From Chamaecyparis obtusa (Eukaryota; Streptophyta; Pinopsida; Cupressales; Cupressaceae), in NCBI GenBank assembly GCA_027943335.1, contig BSBK01001538.1, positions 1,207,001 to 1,271,000 of the forward strand: a stretch of DNA of 64,000 nucleotides. The letters are read 5' to 3'. Under the pieces are notes generated by a model, which saw only the letters and a list, made by a program, of their open reading frames with translations, did not search any database and was not told the DNA's origin. Each line of letters starts with the position of its first letter. Within the stretch, counting starts at the first letter, position 1. Both the position numbers and the translations under genes were made by a program. Positions 34,238 to 47,949 of the stretch are shown here, piece after piece.

Positions 34238-37200
34238 TTAATGAACATTGGATAGGGGAAGAGCCCCTAACTTACCTCAGAGATACTCAAAAGTATCCTT
34301 CGGTAATGGTTTTGTAAATATATCAGCTATCTGTTCTTTAGAATTCACATACTCCAATGTCATATGCTTATCTTGTACTTTCTCTCTCAAGTAGTGATAC
34401 TTAATAGATATATGTTTTGTCTTGGAATGCATCACATGGTTCTTTGATGTGTTAATAGCATTGGTATTATCACAATAGATTGTAATAGGATCAATAATTT
34501 CTTCATGCATACCTTCCAGTAGTTGTTTGATCCATACAATGTTAGAAAAATTCATATTTGTTGCCACATACTCAGCTTCAATAGTAGATTGTGAAATACA
34601 ACTATGTTTCTTGCTTAACTATGTCACCAATCTTTCTCCTAAAAAGAAATCTTTGCCACTAGTGCTTTTCCTGTCATCAATATTTCCTACCCAATCAGCA
34701 TCAGTATATACCTTAAGATCAAAATTTCCTCTTCTTGTGTATAACAGACTGAAATCTTCAATCCCTTTCAAATATATGAATATCCTCTTAACTACAAAAA
34801 AAATGTATTTCCTTTGGGTTTGCTGAAAACCTTGCAACAATACCAATTGAATGTGCAATGTTTGGTCTACTGTGTACAACATATTGTAGCTTACCAATCA
34901 TAGATTGGTAAAGTGTTCCATTCACTTCCTTAGTGTCATCTTTTTTAGACAATTTACAACCAGTAGTCATCAATGTTCCAACCGGTTTTGAGTCTTCCAT
35001 ATTGAATGGTTTCGGGATCTCCTTGATATACTTAGATTGAGTGATGTAGATCCCATCCTTAACTTTTTGAATTTAAATTCCAATAAATAATTTAATCTCT
35101 CCTATCATAGACATCTCAAATTCTTTTCTCATCTCCTCAGCAAATGACTTAGACATTATCTCATTACCACCAAATATAATGTCATCAACAAATATTTCAA
35201 CAATCAAAATTTCATCAGAACTATCACATTTTAAATACAAATTTCTATTATCACTAGTCCTTTCAAATCCAATCTTAACTAAGTAAGAGTGTATCATTTC
35301 ATACCATGCTTGGAGAGCTTGCTTCAATCCATATAAAGCTTTATGTAGTTTGCAGACCATATTCTTATTACTTTTGTCAACAAATCCATCAAGTTGTTCA
35401 GTATAAAATTCTTCTTCAAGAATTCCATTCAGAAATGTAAATTTAACATCCATTTGATTTTGAATCCTTTGTAAGTAGCATATGCGAGTAATATTCTTAA
35501 ACCTTCTAATCTAGCAACAAGGGAAAAAATTTCACCATAATTGCTACCTTCTTCTTGTGCATACCCTTTGTAGACTAATCTAGCTTTATTTCTGATCACA
35601 TCTCCTTTCTCATTGAGTTTATTCTTTTGAAAATCCACTTTGTTCTAATCACATTCTTATCCTTAGGTCTTAGTACCAGTGACCATGTGTTATTCTTTTC
35701 AATTCGATCAATTTCTTCTTTCATTATATTCATTCAATCTTCATTCTCTAGTGCATCCTTTACTAATCTTGGCTCAAATTCAGAAATCAAACATTTATTA
35801 TCTTTCAACTTACTTCTTTTCATGACTCCTGCATTCTTATTTCCAATAATTATGCTTGGTGAGTGGTGTCTTCTCACATACTTTGCTAATACAGGTTTGG
35901 TAGAATGTTCATCAGTATTTTCATCTCTCGGTGGAGGCTCATCTTGTTCATCGGTTCCTTCTTGTTGTTGCTTAGTTGTATCAATTGAATTACCATCTTG
36001 TACATAAAAAATGTGTTATAATCCTCAGGTTCCATTTTTCTATCCTCTTCATTTTTTTTCTACAAATTCATCAACTCTTACATTTGTACTTTCAACAATT
36101 TTGTTAGAATCCTTGATTAAACATTTATATTCTTTGCTCTTTGATGAGTAACCAAGAAATATTTCTTCATCTCCTTTAGAGTCAAACTCTATATTTCTAG
36201 AATAATTTAGTACATAACACCTACTTCCAAAATTTTTAAAGTAACTTACATTCAGTGTCCAAACCATAGTTCATAAGGTGTCTTGTTGGTACCTTTATTC
36301 AACTGTATTTGGTTGAAAGTATAAACTATAGTGCTTGTAGCTTCTCTCCAGAATGTTTGTGCAACCTTTTTGTCAATCAATAAAGTTCTAGCATAGTCAA
36401 GAATAGATCTACTATCTCATTCAGTTGTGGAGTCCTTGGTGTAGACACTTGTCTTTTAATTCCATGCTCATTACAAAATATAGTAAATTCATTAGAGGTA
36501 AATTCACCTCCTCTATCAGATCTCAAACACTTAAGTTGTTTACTTGTTTCCTTCTCAACTCTAGCCTTATACCACTTAAATATTTGAAATACATCATATT
36601 TTTCTTTTAGAAACATAACAAACATCATTCTTGAATAATCATCAACAAACAAAATAAAGTATCGATCTCCATAATAGCTTTGAACTTTCATATGACCACA
36701 AAGGTCATTGTGAACCAATTCCAAAATACCATTTGTAGAATAAGATTTATTTAGAAAACTTGACTTGGTCATCTTAACAATTTAACATTCTTTACACATA
36801 GCTTTATCAAGTTTTCTTAATCTTGGCAGTCCTCTGACTCTACTCTTCTTACTCACTTTGATCAAGTTATCAAAATTCACATGACATGGTCTCTTATGCC
36901 ATAACCATACATATTATGTTTTAACAAACAAGAAACTCTTTGAATAAGTATCAAGATAAGATAGATTACCTCTTGATTGTCCTCATGTTCCAATTAGATC
37001 TCCATCAACACCATAGATCTTAACCTTTCTATTTTGAAATTCCAGTCGGTAGCTAATATTGTTCAATTGTGCAACACTCAATAGATTGTAGTTTAGTCCT
37101 CTAATCCAATATACATCATTACATTTCATCTTATCATTTAATGCAATGGATCCCTTACCTTTCACATGACATGGAGCATCATTGCCAAATTTGAAAAATC

Positions 37201-38293
37201 CTCCATCATACTCTTCTAGGTTCTCAAATTTATCAAGATCACCAGTCATATGATGTGAATAACCACTATCAATAATCCAATGTCCCGGTTTACTTACATG
37301 AGACGTAAGTTCTTTCTCATCTTCATACTTTTCTTCATTTGATTCTTCTTTTACTGCAACAAAGACAAATTTATATCCTTCTTCGATATCATCAGATTCA
37401 TCATCAATTACACCTTCCTTTGCTAGGTAACAAGACTTCTTTCTTTTATCTTTAAAATCTTTGAATCTTCGGTGTCGGTTGTCTCTTTTATCATTCTTAT
37501 CATTTCTGTCATTGTTAGGACATCTAGATGCAATATGTCCAATCTTATTACAATTGAAACATTCAATGGTAACTTGCCTTTATACTTTCCTTTTCCTCTA
37601 GGTACTTGATTAGCTAGCAGTGCTTCCAATTCTTCTTGTTCTTTCTCTTAAGTCTGAATACTATCATATTCATTTCCATATGAATTACTATGATTTTCTC
37701 TTTCTCTCCTTGATGTTCCAATATTCACAGATGACTTGAAGGTTGTCTCAATGGTCAGTAGACTATTATCATAACTACTTAACTCAAATGCAGTTAGCTT
37801 ATCGATTAGGACTTCAAGAGTAACAACATTATTTGGTATAGATCTCAATTCCTAAATTGAAGATACTCTAATAGCATACATAGAAGAAATAGTTATCAAG
37901 ATCTTACTTACCACTTCTTCATTAGTCAGTGATCCATCAACACCTCTAATGACACTGACAACTTCCTTGATTCAGTTTCTATATTGTGTGATGTTTTCTT
38001 CATCCTTCATAGATAAGTGTAAGCCTATCCCACATCTCTTTTGAATTGACACAATCCTTAATATCATTGAATTCATCATCGGAGAGGGAATACACAATCT
38101 CTATCATAACTAAGTTCTGTTCCTTCTTTTCTCTCATTTGATCAACTGTCAAAGGTTTGGTAGGAGGTGTTGTGTATTCATTATCCAGTAGATGCAGTGT
38201 AGAATCTCCAATCCCAGATAGATACAATCTCATTTTTCTTTTCCATGTTGAGAAACTTTCTTTCTAAAACTTAGGTACTTCTCTCCTATACAT
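34238..38293 (-). pseudogene. Element B gag-pol remnant
   Basis: Starts at ATG 38293 (MYRREVPKF then TAG) and ends at TAA 34238-34240. Recognised pieces in order: gag (about 38000-38233 and 37648-37848); an intact CCHC knuckle CFNCNKIGHIASRC near 37520-37560, but shifted in frame; pre-integrase (36983-37249); integrase with VDDYSRM and RSDRGGEF (36377-36772); RT (35073-35638), with FVDDIIF at about 35175-35200; and RNase H (34277-34897). The pieces fall in all three minus frames, so there are several indels as well as stops. The TGA at 34277-34279 replaces a codon just before the usual C-terminus. It cannot make a working polyprotein. Confidence 0.85.
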
Positions 38294-38343
38294 CTTCAGA
38301 TCTTTTACTCAAGTCTTTTAAACTTATCTCTTTAGAGTACTTA

Positions 38344-38355
38344 GCTTTGATACCA
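38344..38355 (-). other. Element B primer binding site
   Basis: Minus-strand TGGTATCAAAGC lies two bases inside the 5' LTR and matches the initiator Met tRNA type except at one base. Confidence 0.75.
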
Positions 38356-38357
38356 AT

Positions 38358-38385
38358 TGTTGGATTACGGAGAGGGGGGTGAATC
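38358..38385 (-). repeat. Element B 5' LTR, first fragment
   Basis: 28 bp TGTTGGATTACGGAG...TGAATC, cut at gaatc by element D. It continues at 45492. Confidence 0.85.
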
Positions 38386-39698
38386 TATTAGGAATAGTCC
38401 CAAGAGATAACTGAGAGGGGGGGGGGGGGGGGGTGAATCAGTTATCTACTAGTTTCAATTCTTTATCCAATTAAGTATACTTAAACATAAGCATAAACAC
38501 AATGAAAGAACACTTGAACACGACACCAATATTTTGGTTACAGGGAAACCCAAATAGGTAAAAACCCTGGTGAGAATTGACACCCACTAATAATCTGCAC
38601 TAGTATTTTATGATCCTTGTTAGAAGATCTTTAACCCTATTAGGAGTTTCTTTATAATATATTTAGTATAGTGACCTAGTTAAGGGTCGGACCCTATTAG
38701 GAGTCTTTTACAATTAACCCTGTTAGGGGTGAGGATGCACTATCCGAGAGCACACTACTCAAAGGGGTGAAGGCTACAACCTTCTAAATAGAAGATACAC
38801 ACTATATCTGGACCTTGGTGAACTATGCTTTGACCTACTATCTAGATCAATTCCAATGTATAGCACAAAAACTTTACTTGGTCACATAGACCTTCTATTG
38901 ATGGCTCAACACTTCGCACACTCTGCTCTGCTCTTCACAATCAACTCTGAAGTACCATACTTAGCAATCACAAATGACTGCCTATAAATATCTTTCCTCC
39001 AAATGATATAATCAAGTTGGCATATTAGAACCACCTTGAAATCATATTAGAGAAACCATAACATACTCCAATAATAATTCTATTAGCTCTACTAAGCATG
39101 CAACACATTCTAGGACCTATCCAATATTAACAATTGTAGATGCATGCTACACACTATCGGCTCTACCAAAGTAACTGAAACTTTCTCCTCAAGATGAATT
39201 ACATCATGCACTCTTAATCAAACATTACTAACCATTCTCCAAGTACTAATCCAAGGGCACATACTGAAATGATAGGCACAACTCTTGAACCAATATAATC
39301 TCTGTCGGCTCTTCTGAATAAACACATGAAACTGCTATTGCTGAATAATGACTACATAACTTTACTTCTATTGATCATCAAACTCTATGTCCATGAATGT
39401 AACATCACTAACATGTCTCCATCACATATCTAAATGCACAAGATTCCATGATAACTATATGAACAATCATTCACCGAACACTGCCTATAACTCTGTCAGG
39501 AACATTGCTGACACAAGCTGCTATATAACTGTCTGTACTAACAGTTAACCTCTATGTCCATGATATCATGATGATAACATGTCTATGTTGTATATACCAT
39601 AAGATTACTACATAATTCTTCCACACATGCTACTTACCATATGTTGTCATCAATGAAAAACATATAGTCAACACTAGCTTGCTGGCAAATCTCCAACA
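38386..39698 (-). repeat. Element D 3' LTR (1313 bp)
   Basis: It matches 44182-45486 throughout. Its G-run at 38417-38433 is 17 long, against 12 in the partner. Confidence 0.92.
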
Positions 39699-40056
39699 AT
39701 CTCCCCCTTTGGCATTGATGGCAACATATAGAATGAAAAACACCATCAAGCCAAATGAACATTTATTTTATAAAATTCTCCATTTCCTCTTCAAAACTCC
39801 CCCAAGGATGAATTCTCCTTCTGCTACAATATTCTTCAACATTCTCCATTTCCTCAACTGAACTACTTCCATAACTGAATACTACTCCCCCTTAGTATAT
39901 TACTCCTTTTACTTCTATTTTTCATGATTGTATATTACTCCCCCTTTGACATCAATGGAAAAGGGTGCCAAATAGTTTAAGCACTAGTACTACTCTTGAG
40001 GTAGAGTAGTCAACCATCCATCAGTCCTTAAGGACTGATGCTCTTTCTTCTTTCTT

Positions 40057-43000
40057 CTAAGCAGAATCAGGGAAGGGAATTACTCCCAACTTCTCCCTGA
40101 GATACTTAAAAGTATCCTTTGGCAAGGGTTTTGTGAATATGTCTGATAGCTGATCTTTAGTACTCATATAGTCTAGCTTAACTTCTTTCTCTATTACTTT
40201 CTCTCTTAGGAAGTGATACTTGATCTTAATGTGTTTTGTCTTTTTATGCATCACAGGGTTCTTTAACATATTGATAATGCTAGTGTTATCACAATGTATA
40301 ACAATAGGATAGTCAATCTAAATTCCAAAATCCTTTATCATTTGCTTGATCCAAACAATTGTAGAACAATTCAGGGCTATTGCAACATACTCTCCTTTTG
40401 CTGTTGACTGAGAGATAAAATTTTTCTTCTTGCTTGTCCAAGTGACAAGTCTGTCACCAAGAAACACTGCTCCTCTTGATGTACTCTTTCTATCATCAAT
40501 GCATCCTGCCCAATCTACATTAGTATATACATGAAGCTCAACATTTTATGAATTGGGATACCATAGACCATAATCTATAGTGCCTTTCAAGTATCTAAAT
40601 ATTCTTTTTACTGCCATGAGGTAACTTTGTTTAGGCTCTGTTGCAAATCTTCCAATTATGCCAATTGCATTGGAAATATCAAGTCTAGTTTGAGTAAGAT
40701 AAATTAGTTTGCCAATCATAGACTTGTACAATGTTATATCTACTACTGGTGAGTCATCTTCTTTTTTAAGCTTGCATCTACTTATCATAGGTGTCCCTAC
40801 TGGTTTGCAATCATCCATCTTGAATTTCTTTAATATCTCTTTCACATACTTGGACTGATTAATGAAAATACCTTTCTTTGTCTGTTGCACATTCAATCCC
40901 AAAAAGTATTTGATAGGTCCAATCATGCTCATCTCAAATTCACTCTACATCTCTTTAGCAAATTCAACACTAAGTTTTTCATTACCTCCAAAGATAATGT
41001 CATCAACAAATATAACTACAAGTAGTAAACCTTCAGATGTCTCTCTTATGAATAGATTACAATCTACTACTCCTTTCTTGAGTCCAATCTTTGTTAGATA
41101 TCCATCCAGTCTCTCATACCAAGCTCTAGGGGCTTGCTTAAGTCCATAGAGGGCCTTCTTCAATCTACATACCATGTCAAGTCTATCTGATAAGGTGAAT
41201 CCTTCTGGCTACTCAATGTATACTTCTTTTAATTCTCCATTCAAGAATGCTGAATTGACATCCATCTGATAGACTTTAAAGTTTTTGACTATTGCATAAG
41301 CTAGAAACAACTTAATAGCTTCTAATATGCTTACAGGTGAAAATGTGTCTGAATAATCAACTCCTTCTCTCTACGCATATCCCTTACATACTAACCTTGC
41401 TTTATTTCTTACTACTGTACCATCTTCATTCATCTTGTTTCTGAATATCCATTTTGTTCCAATCACATTCTTATCACTTGGTCTTGGGACTAGTTCCCAA
41501 GTATCATTTTTTATAATCTGATCTAGTTCCTCTTTCATAGCATCATGCCAATCTGAATCATTACATGCATCTTCAATACTTAAAGGTTCAATCTGAGATA
41601 GTAAACATATCGCTTCATTGCTTGCTGAATTCTTTGTTTTTGATCTTGTTGTGACTTTGTTGCTCTGATCTCCAATGATGTCATCCTTAGAGTGATATCT
41701 AGATGTATATTTTGGAGTTTTAGGTGAAACTGACTCATCTTCCTTCTAAGTTTCTTCTTCACTTGTTTCAGGGCCATTGATACTGTCAAACATCTCTTCA
41801 ACAACTGTCTTGCTAGTGGAAGGTCTGGGTTCTTCTTCAATCATAGGTGATTAATCATGATATCTTTCTTGAATCATAAAATTTTCATCAATCTTAACAT
41901 GAGCACTTTCAATGATCTTCTTCAATCTTAAATTGAAACATCTATAAGCTTTGCTTTTAGTAGAGTAACCAAGAAAAATACCTTCATCACTTCTTGTATC
42001 AAACTTGCCTACTGCTTCATTCCTCTTGATGTAGCACTTGCTTCCAAATATTTTGAAGTATTTCACTGTGGGAACATTACCAAACCATAGCTCATAAGGT
42101 GTCTTGTCTGCGCCAGGCCTTAATTGTATTCTATTGATTGTATAGACTATTGTATTGACCACATCTCTCTAATAGGCATGTATAACTTTTCCTTCAATCA
42201 TGATGGTGCACATTGTATCAAGGATAATCTTGTTCCTTCTCTCTACAATCCCATTTTGCTGAGGGGTTCTAGGTGCACTTAACTATCTTTTTATGCCATG
42301 TTCTTCACAGTACTCATAGAATCTGTCAGAGGTGAATTCTCCTCCTCTATTTGATCTTAGACACTTTATATTTAGTCCAGATTCATTCTCAACCTTAGCT
42401 TTGAATATTTTGAACTTCTCAAATGCTTTTGACTTATCTTTCAAGAATGCAACCCACATCATTCTAGAATAATCATCTACAAACAAAATGAAATACCTTT
42501 TAGCATAGTAAGATCTTGTTTGAGTTGGTCCACATAGGTTTGTATGAATCAGATCCAATTTGTTCTCTACTGAATTATGCTTGCTCCTGAATAAATTCCT
42601 TACATGTTTTCCCATTACACATTCCCTGCAGATGGTATCAACTAGATTTTCTATGCTAGGTAGGTCTCTTATTGCCTTAACATTACTAATCTTTACTATG
42701 TTATCAAAATTGATATGACATAGTCTTTTGTGCCACAACAAACTGTCATCTACTTTAGCAACAAAACAACTTGCTTTTGGATTAATCTGAAAAACATTAC
42801 CTTTGGTCTTTGATCCTGATGCAATCATTTCTCCTTCTTTGTTGTTAATGATGCACTTGTTTCCATTGAATTCCAATTTGTAACCTTTTTCAAGTAACCG
42901 CCCAACACTTAGTAAGTTATGTTTCAAACCATCAACATAAAGAACATCATCAGTACTATTCTTTCCATCCAAGGTGATGTATCCTCTACCAATGATAGGT

Positions 43001-44124
43001 TTGGGGGTGTTATCTCCAAATCTAACCATGCCTCCTTTGTATCTGTCCAAATGAACAAATCTATCTTTGTCTCCTGTCATGTGATGTGAGCAACCACTAT
43101 CAATGACCCAATCTATCCTAATGTCAACTTGTGAAATCAGAGCTAATTCTTGTGAATCCTTTTCATCTTTAAGAGAAATGAATCCAATTTCTTCTTCTGC
43201 TGATTCTTCATTTGATACTCCATCTCCAGCATAATAGCATTCCTTTGTATACTTAGGCTTATAGTTATTCTAGTATCTTTTAACTCTTGTAGGATACTTA
43301 GATGCAAAATGACCAATCTTATTACATGAAAAGAATTTAAATGGCAATTGACCTTCATATTTCCTTTTTCCTTTCTTTTCTCTTTTAGAAATCATAGCAA
43401 TGAAATCATCTACTATTTTCTCTTCATCACAATCATCAAAATTACCAGAGGTGTTTGCAGATTTCTTACCATGGACTGATGCTTTGAAGGCAGTTTCACT
43501 TTTAGGTTCTATCTTCAATCTTGAAATCTCAAAAGCTGAAATTTTGCTGATCAAGGTCTCTCTTTTAAAATTTGATGTAAGCTACATGGTCTCATCAAGT
43601 ATGTTTCTCTTGTTTCCATACTCTGCTGTGAGAGTGGTCATTAATTTATCTATAATGTCTTCTTTCGAGATCTCTCCACCATTGTTCTTGATTCCTGCAA
43701 CTACTTCATTAATCCTTTGGTTGTAAGCTCTGATGTTCTCTTTAGGTAGCATCTCTAATGCATTGTATCTTTTCTTCCAATTTTTTTTGCATGCATCTTT
43801 TGCTTGTTTATCTCCTTCAAAAATGTCTTTTAGGTGCTTCCATATCTTGTAGGCTATGTCAATTTTCTTTATCTCTGAAAAATCACTATCAAATAGGGTG
43901 CTGATAAGGGCTTCTTTTTCTATTGCATTTTGATGGAAAAAATCCTTCTGCTTTCTTGTAGCATCATCCTTTGCAAGATCTGCTAGAGAGGGGATCTCAA
44001 CTTCCTTGATAGCCACTTCAAAAACTTCAAAAGCAATGCACTGCAAATGTGTCATCATCTTGTTCTTCCAATCAAGATAATTCTCTCCATCAAACTTAGG
44101 ACTATCTTTTCTAAAGAATGCCAT
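40057..44124 (-). pseudogene. Element D gag-pol polyprotein with in-frame stops
   Basis: One frame of 1356 codons runs from ATG 44124 (MAFFRKDSPKFDGENYLDWK) to TAG 40057. Domains in order: gag; a degraded knuckle FFSCNKIGHFASKY near 43310-43345, missing first and last Cys; protease WVIDSGCSHHMTGD near 43080-43110; pre-integrase LWHKRLCHINFDNI; integrase VDDYSRMMW (last acidic motif RSNRGGEF, with Asn for Asp); RT with FVDDIIF near 40995-41015; RNase H with CDNTS and [10 protein letters not shown]. In-frame stops include TAG at 43582, 43270, 42283, 41371 and 41209 and TAA at 40546. Most fall where relatives have Gln or Trp. All domain pieces keep the same frame, so decay has been by point change only. 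Confidence 0.9.
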
Positions 44125-44167
44125 CTGATCAACCTCAAGTTGTTAAACTTTCTCTCTGAGGCACTTG

Positions 44168-44179
44168 GCTTTGATACCA
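44168..44179 (-). other. Element D primer binding site
   Basis: Minus-strand TGGTATCAAAGC lies two bases inside the 5' LTR, of the initiator Met tRNA type. Confidence 0.75.
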
Positions 44180-44181
44180 AT

Positions 44182-45486
44182 TGTTAGGAATAGTCCCAAG
44201 AGATAACTGAGAGGGGGGGGGGGGTGAATTAGTTATCTACTAGTTTCAATTCTTTATCCAATTAAGTATACTTAAACATAAGCATAAAAATAATGAAAGA
44301 ACACTTGAATAGAACACCAATATTTTGGTTATGAGGAAATCCAAATAGGTAAAAACCCCGGTGGGAATTGACACCCACTAATAATCTGCACTAGTGTTTT
44401 ATGATCCTTGTTAGAAGATCCTTAACCCTGTTAGGAGTTTCTTTACAATATATTTAGTACAGTGACCTGGTCAAGGGTCAGACCCTGTTAGGAGTCTTTT
44501 ACAATTAACCCTATTAGGGGTGAGGACACACTATCCGAGAGCACACTACTCAAAGGGGTGAAGGCTACAACCTTCTGAATAACAGATACACACTATATTT
44601 GGATCTTGGTGAACTGCGCTTTGACCTACTATCTAGATCAGTTCCAATGTATAGCACAAATACTTTACTTGGTCACATAGACCTTCTATTGATGGCTCAA
44701 CACTTCGCACACTCTGCTTTGCTCTTCACAATCAACTCTGAACCATACTTAGCAATCACAAATGACTGCCTATAAATATCTTTCCTCCAAATGATATAAT
44801 CAAGTCAGCCTATTAGAACCACCTTGAAATCATATTAGAGAAACCATAACATACTCCAATAATAATTCTATCGGCTCTACTAAGCATGCACCACATTCTT
44901 GGACCTATCCAATATTAACAATTGTAGACGCATGCTACACACTGTCGGCTCTACCAAAGTAACTAAAACTTTCTCCTCAAGATAAATTACATCATGCGCT
45001 CTTAACTAAACATTACTAACTATTCTCCAAGCACTAATCCAAGGGTGCATACTGAAATGATAGGCACAACTCCTGAACCAATATAATCTCTGTCAGCTCT
45101 TCTTAATAAACATAGGAAATTGCTATTGCTGAATAACAACTACATAACTTTACTTCTACTAATCATCAAACTCTACGTCTATGAATGTAACATCACTAAC
45201 ATGTCTCCATCACATATCTAAATGTGCAAGGCTCCATGATAACTATACGGATAATCATTCACTGAACACTGCCTATAACTCTGTCAGGAACATTGCTGAC
45301 ACAAGCTGCTATATAACTGTCTATACTAATAGTTAACCTTTGCATCCATGATATCATGCTGATAACATGTCCATGTTGTATATACCATAAGATTATTGCA
45401 TAATTCTTCCACACATGCTACTTACCATATGTTTTCATCAATGACAAACATACAGTCAACACTAGCTTGTTGGCAAATCTCCAACA
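44182..45486 (-). repeat. Element D 5' LTR (1305 bp)
   Basis: Partner of 38386-39698, with an intact TG...CA. It is followed by gaatc and the resumed LTR of element B. Confidence 0.92.
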
Positions 45487-45491
45487 GAATC

Positions 45492-46379
45492 AGTAATCCC
45501 TGATCACAAATACCTTAAAAACTTTTCTCTGATTAACTCGGTAGCAACTCGGTAGAAACACAATTCACTATTTACTGATAATAGTAAATAAACTATAATA
45601 ATAAAAAATCATTCACAACATGTCATGCCAATATTTAACATGGAAACCCAGCTTTGAGAAAAACCACTTTGAGAATTTTCACCCACTAAGAAAATACTCT
45701 TCTAAAGTATGCTTGATTAAGAGCCAATCTGGTTAAAGATTATAATACACACTATTAGGTGTGACCTGGTTAAGGTATTTACCTCAGATCTATTAGGAGT
45801 GGTCTTATTAGAGGGATTTAAACAATCTTTAGAATGCCACCTTTCTTAAGGATTTTACAATAAGACTATTAGGTCTACTCTGTTAAGAGATTTCTCTGTT
45901 ACAAATGTTAGTAAGCAATATTAATAAAATTGACCTATAGATTTGCAACTATCTTTTCTCAATCAGATCCTTTTTCTCTCTTCAATCTTCACTTAAATTC
46001 TTCATTATCTATTGGCATTAACACTTCAACAAATCCTTCTTTTCCCACTTAGAATCTCTATGTTCTTTCTTCTTTGCAACAGTTTGTAACCCTTCAACTA
46101 TTAAGTTTGTTAGCCATTTGTCTATACAAGATCATTCTTTATATAGACAATTTTTACCTCTTAATCTAAACTATTAAGTTTTCCTTCAATCAATCTTGAC
46201 CATTCATTTCATTATTCCTTGAATCTAGATCTCGGTAACATGTTTCCTTTTCACCTAGGAACTTGAACTTTTTCTTGAAACTCATTCCATCTCTTTTTTC
46301 TGCTTAGATATTGTCGTAAATCTTCACCTTGAATTTCATAACCATAGATCTCTTGCAACTAACTTTCCTCATCATCGTT
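45492..46379 (-). repeat. Element B 5' LTR, second fragment
   Basis: It continues B's right LTR (agtaatccctgatcac) after element D and matches about 15157-16038 of the left LTR. It ends at tcgtt, where element E inserted. Confidence 0.85.
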
Positions 46380-47882
46380 TGATGAACTACAATTGATTCA
46401 ATACCTAAATGACTTGAAGATCAGTGATTAGAGATCACCGAGTACTGAAATGATATGTAAGATAATTAAATTAGTCATTATGTTTTCATTGATGTCAACT
46501 AGTTTTGACAGTACTTATCATGATAGTTGTAAATATCTAAACATCTATAAAAGAGGAGAAAAGATGAAGAACTAAGATATCTACATAGAGAAAGATGGAT
46601 ATGATAGATCAGGATAAGGAATACTCTTGGTAACTTATTGATGAGTCTATGACTTCATATTATTGACTTGATTATGTTACATTAATTTGTTATGAAGCTG
46701 GAAGAAAAACTTAACAAAGCACTATGGTCGGTAAATGAAGCACTTCAGTATACACTGAGCCAGTGTAGTGTATACCGAGTGAAAGTATTAACCAAGCTTG
46801 TGTTTGCCGACACATTTCTTCGTTAACCGAGTATGGATGAAAGAACTAAATGTTTAGTTTAGCCGACAAAAATTGATGAGCTAGAATGTGTATGATTTTG
46901 AGGTTGAAGATAAAGTTTTTTATGAGATCCACGGCTAACAAAATTTGAAGAAGATCTAAAGGATGGAATTGAAATGAGTTATTGACACATCTAACGAGGA
47001 AGGTTTAAGCGGCCAAATCAACAAAGGAGTTTAAGCAGCAAAATCTGATGGATGAAAAGAAAATGGTTTACTTGTCTGTATAAGAGACATTGGTTTCATT
47101 GTTGAAACTATGCTGGAAGAAGGAGACAGAGATATCACATGAACATAGCTTCATGCATGCCTGATTAGACTGGTTGAAGAAGAACTGAACTCCAGAATAG
47201 TACCAAGTGTCAGAGAGTTTTTATCGAGGGATAGTAAGTTATTGAATATTGAAGAACTGAATTGAAATATTGATCAGAGGATTTTTATGGGCTTAGAATA
47301 GATCTGAACATTTGCAAAATCAAGTTGTATTGTAATAAGGTCACCTACTATTTTAGTTTAACCATTGTAATAGAAAAATCTCTTAACCGAGTGGACTTAA
47401 CCATCTTATGATTCCCTATGTCATTCATAGAATGTACATTGTTAGCCTATCAACCCCATAGTGCATGATGGTTGGATGATAATTGTTAGTATTAAATCCT
47501 CTAACAAGGTCACACCTTACAATGTGTTTTGTAACCTTTAATAGGGTTGGATCTTCACCGAGCTCACTTTAGAAGAGTGAAAAATATTTTGGGTTACCAG
47601 CCCCAGGTGGTTTTTCCCTTACAGGGTTTCCACGTTAAATCTTTGTGTTATGTGTTTTTGTGATGAATGGTTGGTTATCATACTTTACATATTGCATATT
47701 TGATTTGGTCAATAATTACGTTGAGTAATTAACTGGTAATCGGTAAAGGCACAAACATTTTAGTATTCTATGTTACCGAGCTGCAGATATTTGCTGAATT
47801 TGTTTTAAGTGATACATTTTGGAATTGGGACTATTGGATAACTGATCTAACTAATTCACCCCCCCTCTCAGTTATTCTAACA
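46380..47882 (+). repeat. Element E 5' LTR (1503 bp)
   Basis: Direct partner of 52678-54185. It contains scattered ACCGAGT boxes and a C-run of 7 at 47859-47865 just before its 3' end. Confidence 0.92.
47079..47084 (+). promoter_or_regulatory. TATA-like box of element E 5' LTR
   Basis: The sequence ctgTATAAGagac lies about 700 bp into the LTR. The same place in the 3' LTR reads TATATAAG (53375-53382), a better TATA box. It is probably the core promoter that defines the U3/R boundary. Confidence 0.4.
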
Positions 47883-47884
47883 AT

Positions 47885-47896
47885 TGGTATCAGAGC
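47885..47896 (+). other. Element E primer binding site
   Basis: TGGTATCAGAGC lies two bases after the 5' LTR and is complementary to the 3' end of initiator Met tRNA. Confidence 0.85.
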
Positions 47897-47949
47897 ATAT
47901 TGGTTGCTTGGAATAGAGTTTTAAGGAATTCAACATAAAGATCACAAAA

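Larger units (their letters stand above)
38386..45486 (-). mobile_element. Element D: copia LTR retrotransposon with TAG-riddled single frame
   Basis: LTRs lie at 38386-39698 and 44182-45486, flanked by the 5-bp duplication gaatc at 38381-38385 and 45487-45491. The right LTR begins TGTTAGGAATAG, the left one TATTAGGAATAG, so the left terminal TG has changed to TA. Both end CTCCAACA. The PBS is at 44168-44179 and the polypurine tract (minus strand CCAAAGGGGGAGAT) at 39699-39712. It inserted into B's 5' LTR. Its polyprotein frame is full length without frameshifts but has about a dozen stops. Confidence 0.93.

Noticed and set aside
38417..38433. 17-base G run as an assembly error
   Set aside because: Shorter runs occur at the same place in all other copia LTRs here, so the run is real in kind. 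Its exact length could still be miscalled.
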